A stretch of 64,000 bases of DNA from an uncultured Prevotellaceae bacterium (lineage in GTDB: Bacteria; Bacteroidota; Bacteroidia; Bacteroidales; Muribaculaceae). The stretch covers positions 186,001 to 250,000 of the forward strand of contig CAJLMA010000002.1 of NCBI GenBank assembly GCA_905207705.1. Direction: 5' to 3'. The position numbers were made by a program, and so were the translations under genes. Of the stretch, positions 7,454 through 16,301 are shown piece by piece. The notes under the pieces were generated by a model. It made no database searches and was not told where the DNA came from. It saw only the letters and a list, made by a program, of their open reading frames with translations. Numbering within the stretch: the stretch's first letter is position 1; each line of letters opens with the position of its first letter.

Positions 7454-8440
7454 ATGAATAACGACGACAACCAGCATTCTTTGCATCTTTCAATAGTTAT
7501 ACCTTGCTTTAACGAAGAGGATACGCTAAATTACACGGTAGATGTGTTGACTTCCCATATGCAATCGCTCGTCGACACACAAAAGACCGCGATTAGCAGC
7601 TACTCTGTCTTATTTGTTGATGATGGAAGCAATGATGGCACTTGGGCGAAAATATGCTCTATCGCATCATCTTCTCAAATCAACATAAGCGGAATAAAAT
7701 TATCACGCAACGTGGGGCATCAAAATGCCATAATCGCCGGTCTTGAACATGTAATGGAACATAGCGACGCAATAATAACCATGGACGCTGATTTACAAGA
7801 TGACGTAAACGCCATAATGGAAATGGTGTCGAAATTTCAAAACGGCTGCGACATAGTTCTCGGGATAAGACGAAACCGCGATAGTGACTCTTTCATAAAG
7901 AAGCACACTGCAAAGTTATTTTATAACCTCATGAAAAACACACATACTCCTGTCATACCAAATCACGCCGAATTCCGCCTTTTAAGCAAACGCGCCGTCA
8001 GGCACTTGCTTGAATACCCCGAACGCAACGTATTCTTGCGTGGAATAATACCATCCATGGGATTCAAAACCGGCACCGTATATTACGACCGCAATCCGAG
8101 AAAATATGGAAAGTCAAAATATCCTATGGCTCAAATGCTCAATTTCGCGATAGAGGGAATAACTTCATTTTCTATCAGGCCAATACGATCGATTTTTCTT
8201 ATAGGAATAATATCATTGTTTCTCACAATATCGATAGGCATTTATGTTTTAATAGCAATCTTGCTTGGCCGTTCATATCCTGGATGGGCATCCCTCATAT
8301 TATCCCTTTGGTTTCTTGGTTCACTCATATTGGTCGCACTCGGCATAATAGGAGAATACATTGGCAAAATTTACATCGAAGTAAAATCTCGTCCAAGATA
8401 TTTTATCGAATCTACCATAAGCTCCTCCGTCAAGAAATAA
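7454..8440 (+). CDS. GT2 glycosyltransferase, GtrB / polyprenyl-phosphate type
   Basis: A 328-residue membrane-anchored family 2 glycosyltransferase. The GT-A domain shows IVIPCFNEE (14-22), VDDGSNDGT (55-63) and the metal-binding MDADLQDD (110-117); YGKSKYP and two C-terminal transmembrane helices (about 245-267 and 278-302) are typical of GtrB/DPM1-like enzymes that move a sugar from a nucleotide donor to undecaprenyl phosphate on the cytoplasmic face (family knowledge). The sugar is unknown. A flippase or acceptor-modifying partner is not visible nearby. It follows the Crp-like gene by 30 bases. It ends about 80 bases before the promoter of the ABC-F gene. Confidence 0.9.
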   Translation: MNNDDNQHSLHLSIVIPCFNEEDTLNYTVDVLTSHMQSLVDTQKTAISSYSVLFVDDGSNDGTWAKICSIASSSQINISGIKLSRNVGHQNAIIAGLEHVMEHSDAIITMDADLQDDVNAIMEMVSKFQNGCDIVLGIRRNRDSDSFIKKHTAKLFYNLMKNTHTPVIPNHAEFRLLSKRAVRHLLEYPERNVFLRGIIPSMGFKTGTVYYDRNPRKYGKSKYPMAQMLNFAIEGITSFSIRPIRSIFLIGIISLFLTISIGIYVLIAILLGRSYPGWASLILSLWFLGSLILVALGIIGEYIGKIYIEVKSRPRYFIESTISSSVKK

Positions 8441-8516
8441 CACACGCAAAACGCGCCACCCCTACATCCATAAAATCTTAACGCATCAATAATCCTTTTT
8501 TCTTCAATATTTTTCG

Positions 8517-8524
8517 TACCTTTG
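8517..8524 (+). promoter_or_regulatory. -7 element of the ABC-F gene
   Basis: TACCTTTG matches TAnnTTTG and lies 18 bases before the ATG at 8543. The -33 region is T-rich but has no exact TTTG at 19 bases. Confidence 0.5.
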
Positions 8525-8542
8525 CACCCACATTTTACAAGT

Positions 8543-10159
8543 ATGATAACAGTAAGTAATTTAGGGATTCAATTTGGCAAAAGGGTTTTATTTCAAGATG
8601 TAAACTTGAAATTCACACCAGGCAACTGTTATGGAATAATAGGTGCCAACGGAGCAGGGAAAAGTACATTGATGAGAATATTGAGCGGACAACTCGCGCC
8701 CACGCATGGAACAGTAGCGCAAGGGCCGGGAGAACGCATGTCGGTTTTAAGTCAGGATCACTTTGAATTTGACGAATGCACAGTGATAGAAACCGTTTTA
8801 CGCGGACACAGCGTCTTGTGGGATGTAATGCAAGAGAAAGAGGCATTGTACGCCAAACCCGATTTTAATGATGAGGACGGAATCAGAGCCTCAGAACTGG
8901 AAGAAAAATTTGCTGAAATGGAAGGCTGGAATGCCGAAAGCGAAGCTGCCGCACTACTCAGCGGATTGGGCATAAAAGAAGAAAAGCACTACATGCTGAT
9001 GCGTGACATAAGCGCAAAAGAGAAAGTGCGCGTGCTGCTTGCAAAAGCCCTTTTCGGAAATCCTGACAACCTGCTGCTCGACGAGCCCACCAACGACCTT
9101 GACCTCGACACGGTGTCTTGGCTCGAAGACTACTTGTCAAAATTTGAAAACACCGTGCTTGTGGTTTCCCACGACAGGCACTTCCTTGATGCAATATCAA
9201 CACACACTCTTGATATAGATTACAACAAGGTCACGCTATTCTCTGGAAACTATAGCTTTTGGTACCAGTCGAGCCAGTTAGCATTGAAGCAACAACAGCA
9301 ACAAAACAAAAAAGCCGAAGAGAAGAAAAAGGAATTGCTTGAATTCATTCGCCGATTCAGTGCAAACGTAGCCAAGTCGAAACAGACGACAAGCCGCAAG
9401 AAGATGCTTGAAAAACTCAATATCGAAGAGATTCAGCCATCGTCACGCCGATATCCGGGCATAATATTTACGCCAAACCGCGAACCGGGAAACAAGATAC
9501 TTGAAGTGAAAGGATTGTCGGCATCAGTCGAAAACGATGTTCTTTTCAAGGATGTAAACTTCACAATCGAAAAGGGAGACAAAGTTGTATTCCTCAGCCA
9601 TGATCCGCGTGCAATGACAGCATTGTTTGAAATCGTAACCGGCAATCGCAAACCAGATTCCGGAACCTACGATTGGGGACAAACAATTACTTCAGCATAT
9701 TTGCCACTCGACAATTCAGCATTTTTCAATACCGACTTGAATCTTGTCGATTGGTTATCGCAATATAGCGAAGATACAAGCGAGATATACTTGAAAGGCT
9801 TCCTTGGTAAAATGCTGTTCTCGGGCGAAGAGGTCCTAAAAAAAGCGTCTGTCCTGTCGGGTGGAGAAAAAATGCGATGCATGATTGCAAAAATGATGAT
9901 GACAAATGCAAACACGCTCATATTGGACACTCCAACCAACCATCTTGACTTGGAATCAATCCAAGCATTCAATAACTCGCTCCAGTCATTCAAAGGCAAC
10001 ATATTGATGTCGTCCCACGACCACGAATTCATCCAAACGATATGTAATCGTGTCATTGAATTAACACCTAATGGAATAATTGACAAAATCATGGATTATG
10101 ATGACTACATAACCGATGAAAAAGTCGCTGCACTGAAAGAGAAACTTTATTCCAAATAA
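8543..10159 (+). CDS. ABC-F family ATPase, YbiT-like, asymmetric sites
   Basis: A soluble 538-residue protein with two ABC domains joined by a charged helical linker (about 245-310), the ABC-F plan; such proteins act on the ribosome. Domain 1 has an intact Walker A (GANGAGKST, 34-42), Walker B with catalytic Glu181 (LLLDEPTND) and His210, but its signature is ISAKE (156-160) instead of LSGGE. Domain 2 is the reverse: canonical LSGGE (438-442) and His492, but Walker A is replaced by LSHDPRAMTA (351-360) and the catalytic Glu is Thr463 (LDTPTNH). All losses therefore fall in one composite site. I recall similar sequences in Bacteroides, so this is probably a phylum trait. The start at 8543 is the only ATG; an upstream TTG lies in the promoter. 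Confidence 0.93.
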   Translation: MITVSNLGIQFGKRVLFQDVNLKFTPGNCYGIIGANGAGKSTLMRILSGQLAPTHGTVAQGPGERMSVLSQDHFEFDECTVIETVLRGHSVLWDVMQEKEALYAKPDFNDEDGIRASELEEKFAEMEGWNAESEAAALLSGLGIKEEKHYMLMRDISAKEKVRVLLAKALFGNPDNLLLDEPTNDLDLDTVSWLEDYLSKFENTVLVVSHDRHFLDAISTHTLDIDYNKVTLFSGNYSFWYQSSQLALKQQQQQNKKAEEKKKELLEFIRRFSANVAKSKQTTSRKKMLEKLNIEEIQPSSRRYPGIIFTPNREPGNKILEVKGLSASVENDVLFKDVNFTIEKGDKVVFLSHDPRAMTALFEIVTGNRKPDSGTYDWGQTITSAYLPLDNSAFFNTDLNLVDWLSQYSEDTSEIYLKGFLGKMLFSGEEVLKKASVLSGGEKMRCMIAKMMMTNANTLILDTPTNHLDLESIQAFNNSLQSFKGNILMSSHDHEFIQTICNRVIELTPNGIIDKIMDYDDYITDEKVAALKEKLYSK

Positions 10160-10174
10160 TATACACTCAGATTT

Positions 10175-10468
10175 ATGGTAAAACATATAGTAACTTTCAA
10201 ATTATCGGGTACACCTGAAGAAAGACTTGACTTGTCAAACAAATTCAAAAACGCACTTCTCAAACTCCCCGATTCCATAGACGTGCTAAAAAGCATCGAG
10301 GTCGGCATCAATGAAAATCCCAATGAAAGCTGGGATATCGTACTGACTGCAACTGTTCCCACCATGCAAGACGTGGAAATATATGCAAAGCACCCCGACC
10401 ATGTAGCGGCAGCAGGCATAATAGCCCAAAACAAAGAGTCTCGTGCCTGTGTGGATTATGAAATCTGA
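10175..10468 (+). CDS. Dabb (stress-responsive A/B barrel) domain protein
   Basis: A 97-residue single-domain protein of the Dabb family, which forms dimeric alpha/beta barrels of mostly unknown function (family knowledge). Family marks are the start MVKHIVTFKLS and the C-terminal YAKHPDHVAAAGII, where the YxxHPxH pattern is typical. It starts 15 bases after the ABC-F stop and is followed by a strong terminator, so the two genes form a short operon. No catalytic role can be assigned. Confidence 0.88.
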   Translation: MVKHIVTFKLSGTPEERLDLSNKFKNALLKLPDSIDVLKSIEVGINENPNESWDIVLTATVPTMQDVEIYAKHPDHVAAAGIIAQNKESRACVDYEI

Positions 10469-10525
10469 AAAATACTTGAATTCGATAGTCTGTAACACTG
10501 CAATAATAAAATCATGAACAGTAAC

Positions 10526-10568
10526 AAAAAGGAAGTTTTTCTCATTGATGAAGAACTTCCTTTTTTTT
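10526..10568. terminator. bidirectional-looking intrinsic terminator
   Basis: GGAAGTT (10531-10537) pairs with AACTTCC (10554-10560), extended inward by weak pairs and outward by five A against eight T. On the plus strand it ends the ABC-F/Dabb unit; the A-run makes it symmetrical. Confidence 0.88.
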
Positions 10569-10812
10569 ATATTGCATTGCAAAGCAAATGTCTCGTAAAA
10601 TAGTATTTTTAAGCTCATATCACACAAAATATCATGTTAATTTGAGATTTTTTCTACAAATATATTTGTTTTAATTGCATTTTGATTATCTTTGCAACAA
10701 GAAAAAAGGGAATTTCCTGACAAGAATGATAATAAACAATCAACAATCATAATAAAAAGTTTGATACGATTATAAATATATATTGTATCTTCGTAAACAA
10801 ATTTATTATAGT
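10569..10812. promoter_or_regulatory. glnN upstream region
   Basis: AT-rich leader region of glnN. TTTG, 18 bases, then TATCTTTG (centred near 10690) forms the best promoter; TATCTTCG near 10790 is a second, weaker candidate immediately before the gene. No riboswitch-like fold was seen. Confidence 0.5.
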
Positions 10813-13002
10813 ATGTCACAATTAAGGTTTACAGTCGTAAAAGAAGCTTTCGACCATAAGGCAATCAAAGTTGACATGCCCAAGGAGAAACCTTCACAGT
10901 ACTTCGGCAAGTATGTGTTCAACAGAAAAAAAATGCTTGAATACTTGCCAAAAAAGACTTTCGATGCGCTCGTTTATGCCATAGACAACAAAGAACCTTT
11001 AAACAGGGAAGTTGCCGACAGCGTTGCCGAAGGAATGAAACAATGGGCTCTTGATAATGGTGCAAAACATTATACCCACTGGTTTCATCCATTAACCGAC
11101 GGAACCGCTGAGAAGCACGACTCATTCATCGAGCATGACGGCAAAGGAGGAGTAATGGAAGATTTCACAGGAAAATTACTTGTCCAGCAAGAGCCCGACG
11201 CATCAAGTTTCCCTAATGGAGGCATACGAAACACTTTTGAAGCTCGCGGATATTCGGCATGGGATATATCTTCTCCTGCATTCATACTCGGAAACACATT
11301 GTGCATACCCACAATATTCATTTCCTACACTGGCGAGTCGCTTGATTACAAAATGCCGTTGCTTCGTGCAATAAACAGCGTGGACAAGGCTGCCACGGCA
11401 GTAGCACAACTATTTGACCCGAAAGTAAAACATGTATTTTCCTACCTCGGATGGGAACAAGAATATTTCTTGGTTGATGAAGCTCTATACTCTGCAAGGC
11501 CGGATCTTGTAATGACCGGACGCACATTGATGGGTCACGAAAGTGCAAAGAACCAACAGCTCGAAGACCACTACTTTGGCTCAATTCCGTCTCGCGTGGA
11601 AGCATTCATGCTCGACCTCGAAATTGAATGCCACAAACTTGGGATACCAGCTAAGACAAGGCACAACGAAGTGGCCCCAAACCAATTTGAGCTCGCCCCT
11701 ATTTATGAGGAACTAAACCTTGCAAACGACCATAATCTGCTGCTGATGCTGCTGATGGATGACGTTGCTCGCAGACATAATTTCCGCGTACTTCTACACG
11801 AAAAGCCTTTTAATGGCGTAAACGGTTCAGGCAAGCACAATAACTGGAGCCTCGGAACCGACACAGGCGTCCAATTATTCTCTCCCGGCAAAACTCCGGA
11901 AGCCAACTTACAATTTATCACATTTTTTGTAAATGTAATGGCCGCCGTATATAAGCATAACGGACTTTTAAAAGCATCCATTTCTTCGGCTACAAACGGT
12001 CATCGGCTTGGAGCAAATGAGGCTCCACCGGCAATCATTTCAATCTTTGTCGGGAACCAATTGAGCAAGATTCTTGACAAATTGGAAACAAGCGACAAGA
12101 ATGAATTAATAAATCTCGCAAGTAAAGAAGATAAAAAATCTGGAGCTCCGCAAATCCCCGACCTCCTTATTGACAACACCGACCGTAACCGCACATCACC
12201 GTTTGCATTCACCGGCAACCGTTTTGAATTCAGAGCCGTAGGTTCTTCTGCCAACTGCGCGTCGGCCATGATTGCACTTAATGCTGCCGTTGCCGACCAA
12301 TTGAATGAATTCAAAGCTGCCGTTGATGCACGCGTTGCTAACGGAGAAGCATTGGAACACGCAATATTGAGCGAAGTGAGAACTCTCATTACATTTGCCA
12401 AACCAATCCATTTCGATGGGAACGGATACAGCGACGAATGGAAAGAAGAAGCAAAACGACGCGGCCTCGACTGTGAGACTTCCGTGCCACTGATTTTTGA
12501 TGCATATCTTAAGCCCGAAAGCATTGAAATGTTCAAACGCGCCAATGTGTTCTCAGAAGTTGAACTTCATGCGCGCAATGAAGTAAAATGGGAAATATAT
12601 ACCAAGAAAATACAGATTGAAGCTCGTGTTCTTGGCGACTTGGCAATAAACCACATCATCCCTGTTGCAACCAAATATCAATCGATATTGCTTGACAATG
12701 TATATAAAATAAAAACATTGTTCCCTCAAGAAAAATTTGAATCGATTGCAGCAAGCGAATTGAAGATGATTGAAAAAATCGCCGACCACATGATGATTAT
12801 ACGCGAGAAAGCACAACAAATGGTAAGTGCCCGCAAAGTCGCAAACAAGATTGAATGCATGAGAACAAAAGCCATCGCATATCATGACACCGTATTCCCG
12901 TTGCTCGATGAAATACGCTATCACATTGACAAACTTGAACTTATGATAGACGATGAAATGTGGCCTTTGCCTAAATATCGCGAACTGCTGTTTATACGTT
13001 AA
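10813..13002 (+). CDS. glnN: glutamine synthetase type III
   Basis: ATP-dependent ligation of ammonium to glutamate, the entry point for nitrogen assimilation. The 729-residue length is characteristic of GSIII, the large form described from Bacteroides fragilis, and well above the roughly 470 residues of GSI. Family regions seen include EQEYFLVDEALYSARPDL, the substrate-site stretch RHNEVAPNQFELAP, NGSGKHNNWSLGTDTG and NRTSPFAFTGNRFEFRAVG. The frame is open ten codons further upstream, but MSQLRFTVVKEAF is the family N-terminus, so I place the start at 10813. Monocistronic: terminators flank it on both sides. No amtB or glnK homologue lies nearby. Confidence 0.97.
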   Translation: MSQLRFTVVKEAFDHKAIKVDMPKEKPSQYFGKYVFNRKKMLEYLPKKTFDALVYAIDNKEPLNREVADSVAEGMKQWALDNGAKHYTHWFHPLTDGTAEKHDSFIEHDGKGGVMEDFTGKLLVQQEPDASSFPNGGIRNTFEARGYSAWDISSPAFILGNTLCIPTIFISYTGESLDYKMPLLRAINSVDKAATAVAQLFDPKVKHVFSYLGWEQEYFLVDEALYSARPDLVMTGRTLMGHESAKNQQLEDHYFGSIPSRVEAFMLDLEIECHKLGIPAKTRHNEVAPNQFELAPIYEELNLANDHNLLLMLLMDDVARRHNFRVLLHEKPFNGVNGSGKHNNWSLGTDTGVQLFSPGKTPEANLQFITFFVNVMAAVYKHNGLLKASISSATNGHRLGANEAPPAIISIFVGNQLSKILDKLETSDKNELINLASKEDKKSGAPQIPDLLIDNTDRNRTSPFAFTGNRFEFRAVGSSANCASAMIALNAAVADQLNEFKAAVDARVANGEALEHAILSEVRTLITFAKPIHFDGNGYSDEWKEEAKRRGLDCETSVPLIFDAYLKPESIEMFKRANVFSEVELHARNEVKWEIYTKKIQIEARVLGDLAINHIIPVATKYQSILLDNVYKIKTLFPQEKFESIAASELKMIEKIADHMMIIREKAQQMVSARKVANKIECMRTKAIAYHDTVFPLLDEIRYHIDKLELMIDDEMWPLPKYRELLFIR

Positions 13003-13028
13003 CAGATAGCAACCTGAATAAAATTTCA

Positions 13029-13066
13029 CTGGGGAGAGAAACAAAACATACTTGTTTCTCTCCTCA
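13029..13066 (+). terminator. intrinsic terminator of glnN
   Basis: A 16-bp stem with one G-T pair (13029-13044 against 13051-13066, 6-base loop around AACATA) followed by a T-rich stretch. The upstream start codon open to the next gene (13052) lies inside the stem, which argues against that start. Confidence 0.85.
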
Positions 13067-13135
13067 GTCTTCTTAAATAGCAAAAGATTACCTAATTTTG
13101 TATATGAGAACTTTTTTAATCAGAACGATATAAAT

Positions 13136-15319
13136 ATGAAAAATCTTTTCGTCACATCATTATTCATTATAGCTTACTCTCTATTACCAAGTAATGACAT
13201 CCATGCATTCACACTGCAAGATGCCGTACTTGCACAAAACTCGCCTAAAGGCATCAACATGATGGTTCCTGCTAAAGATGGCAAATCATATTATGAACTA
13301 TCTGATGATGGAAGCCAGATACTAAAGAAAGATTATCGTTCGGGCGATGTCATAGAAACCGTTTTTGACGCAAAAACAGCCCGAGACTGCAATATTGAAT
13401 ATTGGGAAGGATTCCAATTTTCTGAAAATGAAGACAAAATCCTGCTATACACAAATAAAAAGCCCATATATCGATATTCATTCAAAGCCGATTATTATGT
13501 ATATGGCATAAGGCATAACAAATTACAAAAGCTGACAGCTGATGGTGGTGAAGAAATTGCCACATTCTCGCCCAACGCACGAATGGTTGCTTATGTAAAA
13601 GACAATAACGTATATGTTGCAAAACTCGATTACGGGACAAATGTTGCAGTTACTAAAGACGGTGAAAAAAACAAAATCATCAATGGAGTACCCGACTGGG
13701 TATATCAAGAAGAATTTGGATTACTAAGTTCTCTTGCATGGTCGCCCGACAACCTGATGCTTGCATTCATACGCTGGGACGAAACCAATGTCCCTTTATA
13801 CTCGATGCAATTATTTGAGAACGATGATGAAACATCCCAATTCTGCTACTATCCACAATCATTTGAATACAAATATCCTGTAGCCGGGAGACAAAATTCC
13901 ATAGTTTCGGTCAAAAGCTACGATGTAGAAACTCGCGTACTGAAAACAATGGAACTGCCAATAACCGACGATAGCTACATTCCTCGCATCACATTCACCA
14001 ACGATCCTACCCGATTGGTGGTAACAACCATGAACCGCACCCAAAATCGCATACAAATATATGCAGCCAATCCACGTTCGACGGTCACAAAACTATTGTA
14101 TCAGGAAGAATCAAAAAGCTGGATAGATGAAACTCTTTTTGACAAAATAAAATTCTATGACGATGCTATAATAATATTAAGTGACAAAAGTGGATATGCT
14201 CATCTGTACAAATATTCGGTAAATGGCGCATTATCAAAGCAACTGACCGATGGAGACTGGAACGTAACCGACTATTATGGTTATGACCCGGTTCGCAAAG
14301 TGCACTACATACAAACGACTCAAGACGGACCACTTAACAGGGTCTTGGCCAAAGTGGATGACAAAACGGGAAAAATAACAAAATTGACCGACGGTAACGG
14401 AACATATTCAGCTGCATTCAATTCATCGTTCGACTATTTCGTCATGAGATTCAACAATGCAAACACTCCCGACCAATACGCCATTTATAATTACAAAGGT
14501 GAGAAGATACGGGAAATTGAAATGAACGAATCTTATGCGGCAAAATATACTGCAGCCGAAATCCCTCAAAAGGAATTTTTCACTATGGAAAATGACGGCG
14601 TCACTCTTAACGGATACATGATTAAACCCACCGACTTTGATCCAAACAAAAAATATCCGGTAATCATGTCGCAATACAGCGGCCCGGGTTCACAACAAGT
14701 ATTGAACTCATGGAAAATAGACTGGGAAAACTATTTTGCCACACAAGGTTACATAATAGCCTGCGTCGATGGCCGTGGCACAGGTGGTCGTAGCAAGGAA
14801 TTCAGCTCTGTCGTGTATATGAACCTTGGCAAATATGAATCAATCGACCAACTTGCAGCAGCCGAATATATGGCCAAGCTTCCATACGTCGATGCTGAAA
14901 AAATAGGCATATGGGGATGGAGCTACGGTGGATACGAGACATTGATGGCAATGTCACAACCCGGGAGCAAGTATGCTGCCGGTGTCGCCATTGCTCCGGT
15001 TACCGATTGGAGATTCTATGACACGATATACAGCGAGCGCTACATGCGCACTCCACAAGAAAACGAAAGTGGATATAAAGCAGCATCACCGATAGAACGC
15101 GCACAAATGTTAAACGGGAGGTTGCTTATAATGACAGGAACATCCGATGATAATGTTCATCAAACCAATACTTTGAACTACGTTTCAAAACTGTTTGAGA
15201 ACAACAAACTCGTAAACATGGTTATCTTCCCAAACAAAAACCATTCCATTACCGGAGGAAACACACGATGCGTCGTTTACTCACATGTGCTTGACTTCTA
15301 TAACACTCATCTAAAATAA
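13136..15319 (+). CDS. dipeptidyl peptidase IV-type exopeptidase (S9B)
   Basis: A 727-residue secreted serine peptidase with a signal peptide (MKNLFVTSLFIIAYSLLP, cleavage near residue 24), an N-terminal beta-propeller and a C-terminal alpha/beta hydrolase domain. The propeller carries DWVYQEEF, the double-Glu motif that holds the substrate N-terminus in DPP IV. The catalytic triad can be read as Ser596 (GWSYGGY), Asp671 (GTSDDNVH) and His703 (NKNHSIT). It is expected to remove Xaa-Pro dipeptides in the periplasm or at the surface (family knowledge). The start at 13136 is chosen because the upstream extension crosses the glnN terminator and a TAATTTTG promoter element (13093-13100). miaA follows after 18 bases. 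Confidence 0.93.
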   Translation: MKNLFVTSLFIIAYSLLPSNDIHAFTLQDAVLAQNSPKGINMMVPAKDGKSYYELSDDGSQILKKDYRSGDVIETVFDAKTARDCNIEYWEGFQFSENEDKILLYTNKKPIYRYSFKADYYVYGIRHNKLQKLTADGGEEIATFSPNARMVAYVKDNNVYVAKLDYGTNVAVTKDGEKNKIINGVPDWVYQEEFGLLSSLAWSPDNLMLAFIRWDETNVPLYSMQLFENDDETSQFCYYPQSFEYKYPVAGRQNSIVSVKSYDVETRVLKTMELPITDDSYIPRITFTNDPTRLVVTTMNRTQNRIQIYAANPRSTVTKLLYQEESKSWIDETLFDKIKFYDDAIIILSDKSGYAHLYKYSVNGALSKQLTDGDWNVTDYYGYDPVRKVHYIQTTQDGPLNRVLAKVDDKTGKITKLTDGNGTYSAAFNSSFDYFVMRFNNANTPDQYAIYNYKGEKIREIEMNESYAAKYTAAEIPQKEFFTMENDGVTLNGYMIKPTDFDPNKKYPVIMSQYSGPGSQQVLNSWKIDWENYFATQGYIIACVDGRGTGGRSKEFSSVVYMNLGKYESIDQLAAAEYMAKLPYVDAEKIGIWGWSYGGYETLMAMSQPGSKYAAGVAIAPVTDWRFYDTIYSERYMRTPQENESGYKAASPIERAQMLNGRLLIMTGTSDDNVHQTNTLNYVSKLFENNKLVNMVIFPNKNHSITGGNTRCVVYSHVLDFYNTHLK

Positions 15320-15337
15320 AAATCCCGTTGACAGACG

Positions 15338-16273
15338 ATGACAAACGACAACCTTCTCTATGTCATTACAGGACCGACGGCTTCAGGAAAAACGGCCAAG
15401 GCAGTTGCCTTGGCCGAAGCTATTGATGCTGAGATAATAAGCGCCGATTCTCGCCAGATTTATCGTGGCATGGATATTGGTACAGGCAAAGATTTAGATG
15501 AATACAAATCCGTACCTTACCATCTAATCGACATTTGCGAAGCAGGTTATCGATATAATCTGTTTGAATTCTTGCGCGACTATAAAACCGTACACGATGA
15601 CATCCGTTCTCGCGGTAAAAATATCATATTATGCGGAGGCACCGGTTTATATGTTGAAAGCATATTGAAAGGCATAGAGCTACCTCCTGTCCCCGAGAAT
15701 AAAGAATTGCGTGAAAAGCTGAAAAATAAAACGCTACCGGAATTGACCGAGATTCTAAAACAATATAAGACACTGCACAATGTCACAGATGTCGACAATT
15801 GCAAACGGGCAATCCGGGCCATAGAAATCCAGAAATACTATCACGACAACCCTGCCCTTCAAATAAAGACGACACCTCGACCAGTAAAAAACGCCTTGGT
15901 AATAGGACTCGACATAGACCGCGAGAATCGTAGAAGGAGAATATCAATGCGGCTAAAATCAAGGTTGAAAGAAGGCATGATAGAAGAAATTTCACATCTC
16001 ATCGCCAACGGCACGCCCCCAGAGTCGTTAATATATTATGGACTGGAATATAAATTTGTGACGCAACATGTAATAGGAGAACTATCCTATGACGAAATGT
16101 ACGAACGCCTCGAAATAGCCATACATCAGTTTGCTAAACGACAGATGACTTGGTTCAGAGGTATGGAACGCCGTGGACTTCATATAAACTGGATTCCATT
16201 TGATTTGCCCAACGATAAATTTGTTGCACAAGTCTTGTCTATAAAAGAAAAAATGTTTCAAGACCGACAATAG
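15338..16273 (+). CDS. miaA: tRNA dimethylallyltransferase
   Basis: Transfers a dimethylallyl group to A37 of tRNAs that read codons beginning with U, improving decoding fidelity. The 311-residue product has the P-loop GPTASGKT (12-19), the family stretch IISADSRQIYRGMDIGTGK, GGTGLYVESIL and the C-terminal region RQMTWFRGM. Length is normal. It starts 18 bases after the DPP IV-like gene on the same strand and may be read through from it. It converges with rodA, the gene ends being 28 bases apart without an obvious terminator. Confidence 0.96.
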   Translation: MTNDNLLYVITGPTASGKTAKAVALAEAIDAEIISADSRQIYRGMDIGTGKDLDEYKSVPYHLIDICEAGYRYNLFEFLRDYKTVHDDIRSRGKNIILCGGTGLYVESILKGIELPPVPENKELREKLKNKTLPELTEILKQYKTLHNVTDVDNCKRAIRAIEIQKYYHDNPALQIKTTPRPVKNALVIGLDIDRENRRRRISMRLKSRLKEGMIEEISHLIANGTPPESLIYYGLEYKFVTQHVIGELSYDEMYERLEIAIHQFAKRQMTWFRGMERRGLHINWIPFDLPNDKFVAQVLSIKEKMFQDRQ

Positions 16274-16301
16274 CCGCACTCTCAATATCCCCGGCCATGC
16301 C

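Noticed and set aside
9667..10092. Long antisense ORF within the ABC-F gene (and similar shadows in glnN and tamB).
   Set aside because: Frames opposite real conserved genes, without family or start signals.
13052..13135. Upstream start of the DPP IV-like gene.
   Set aside because: It begins inside the glnN terminator and would bury the signal peptide 28 residues into the protein.
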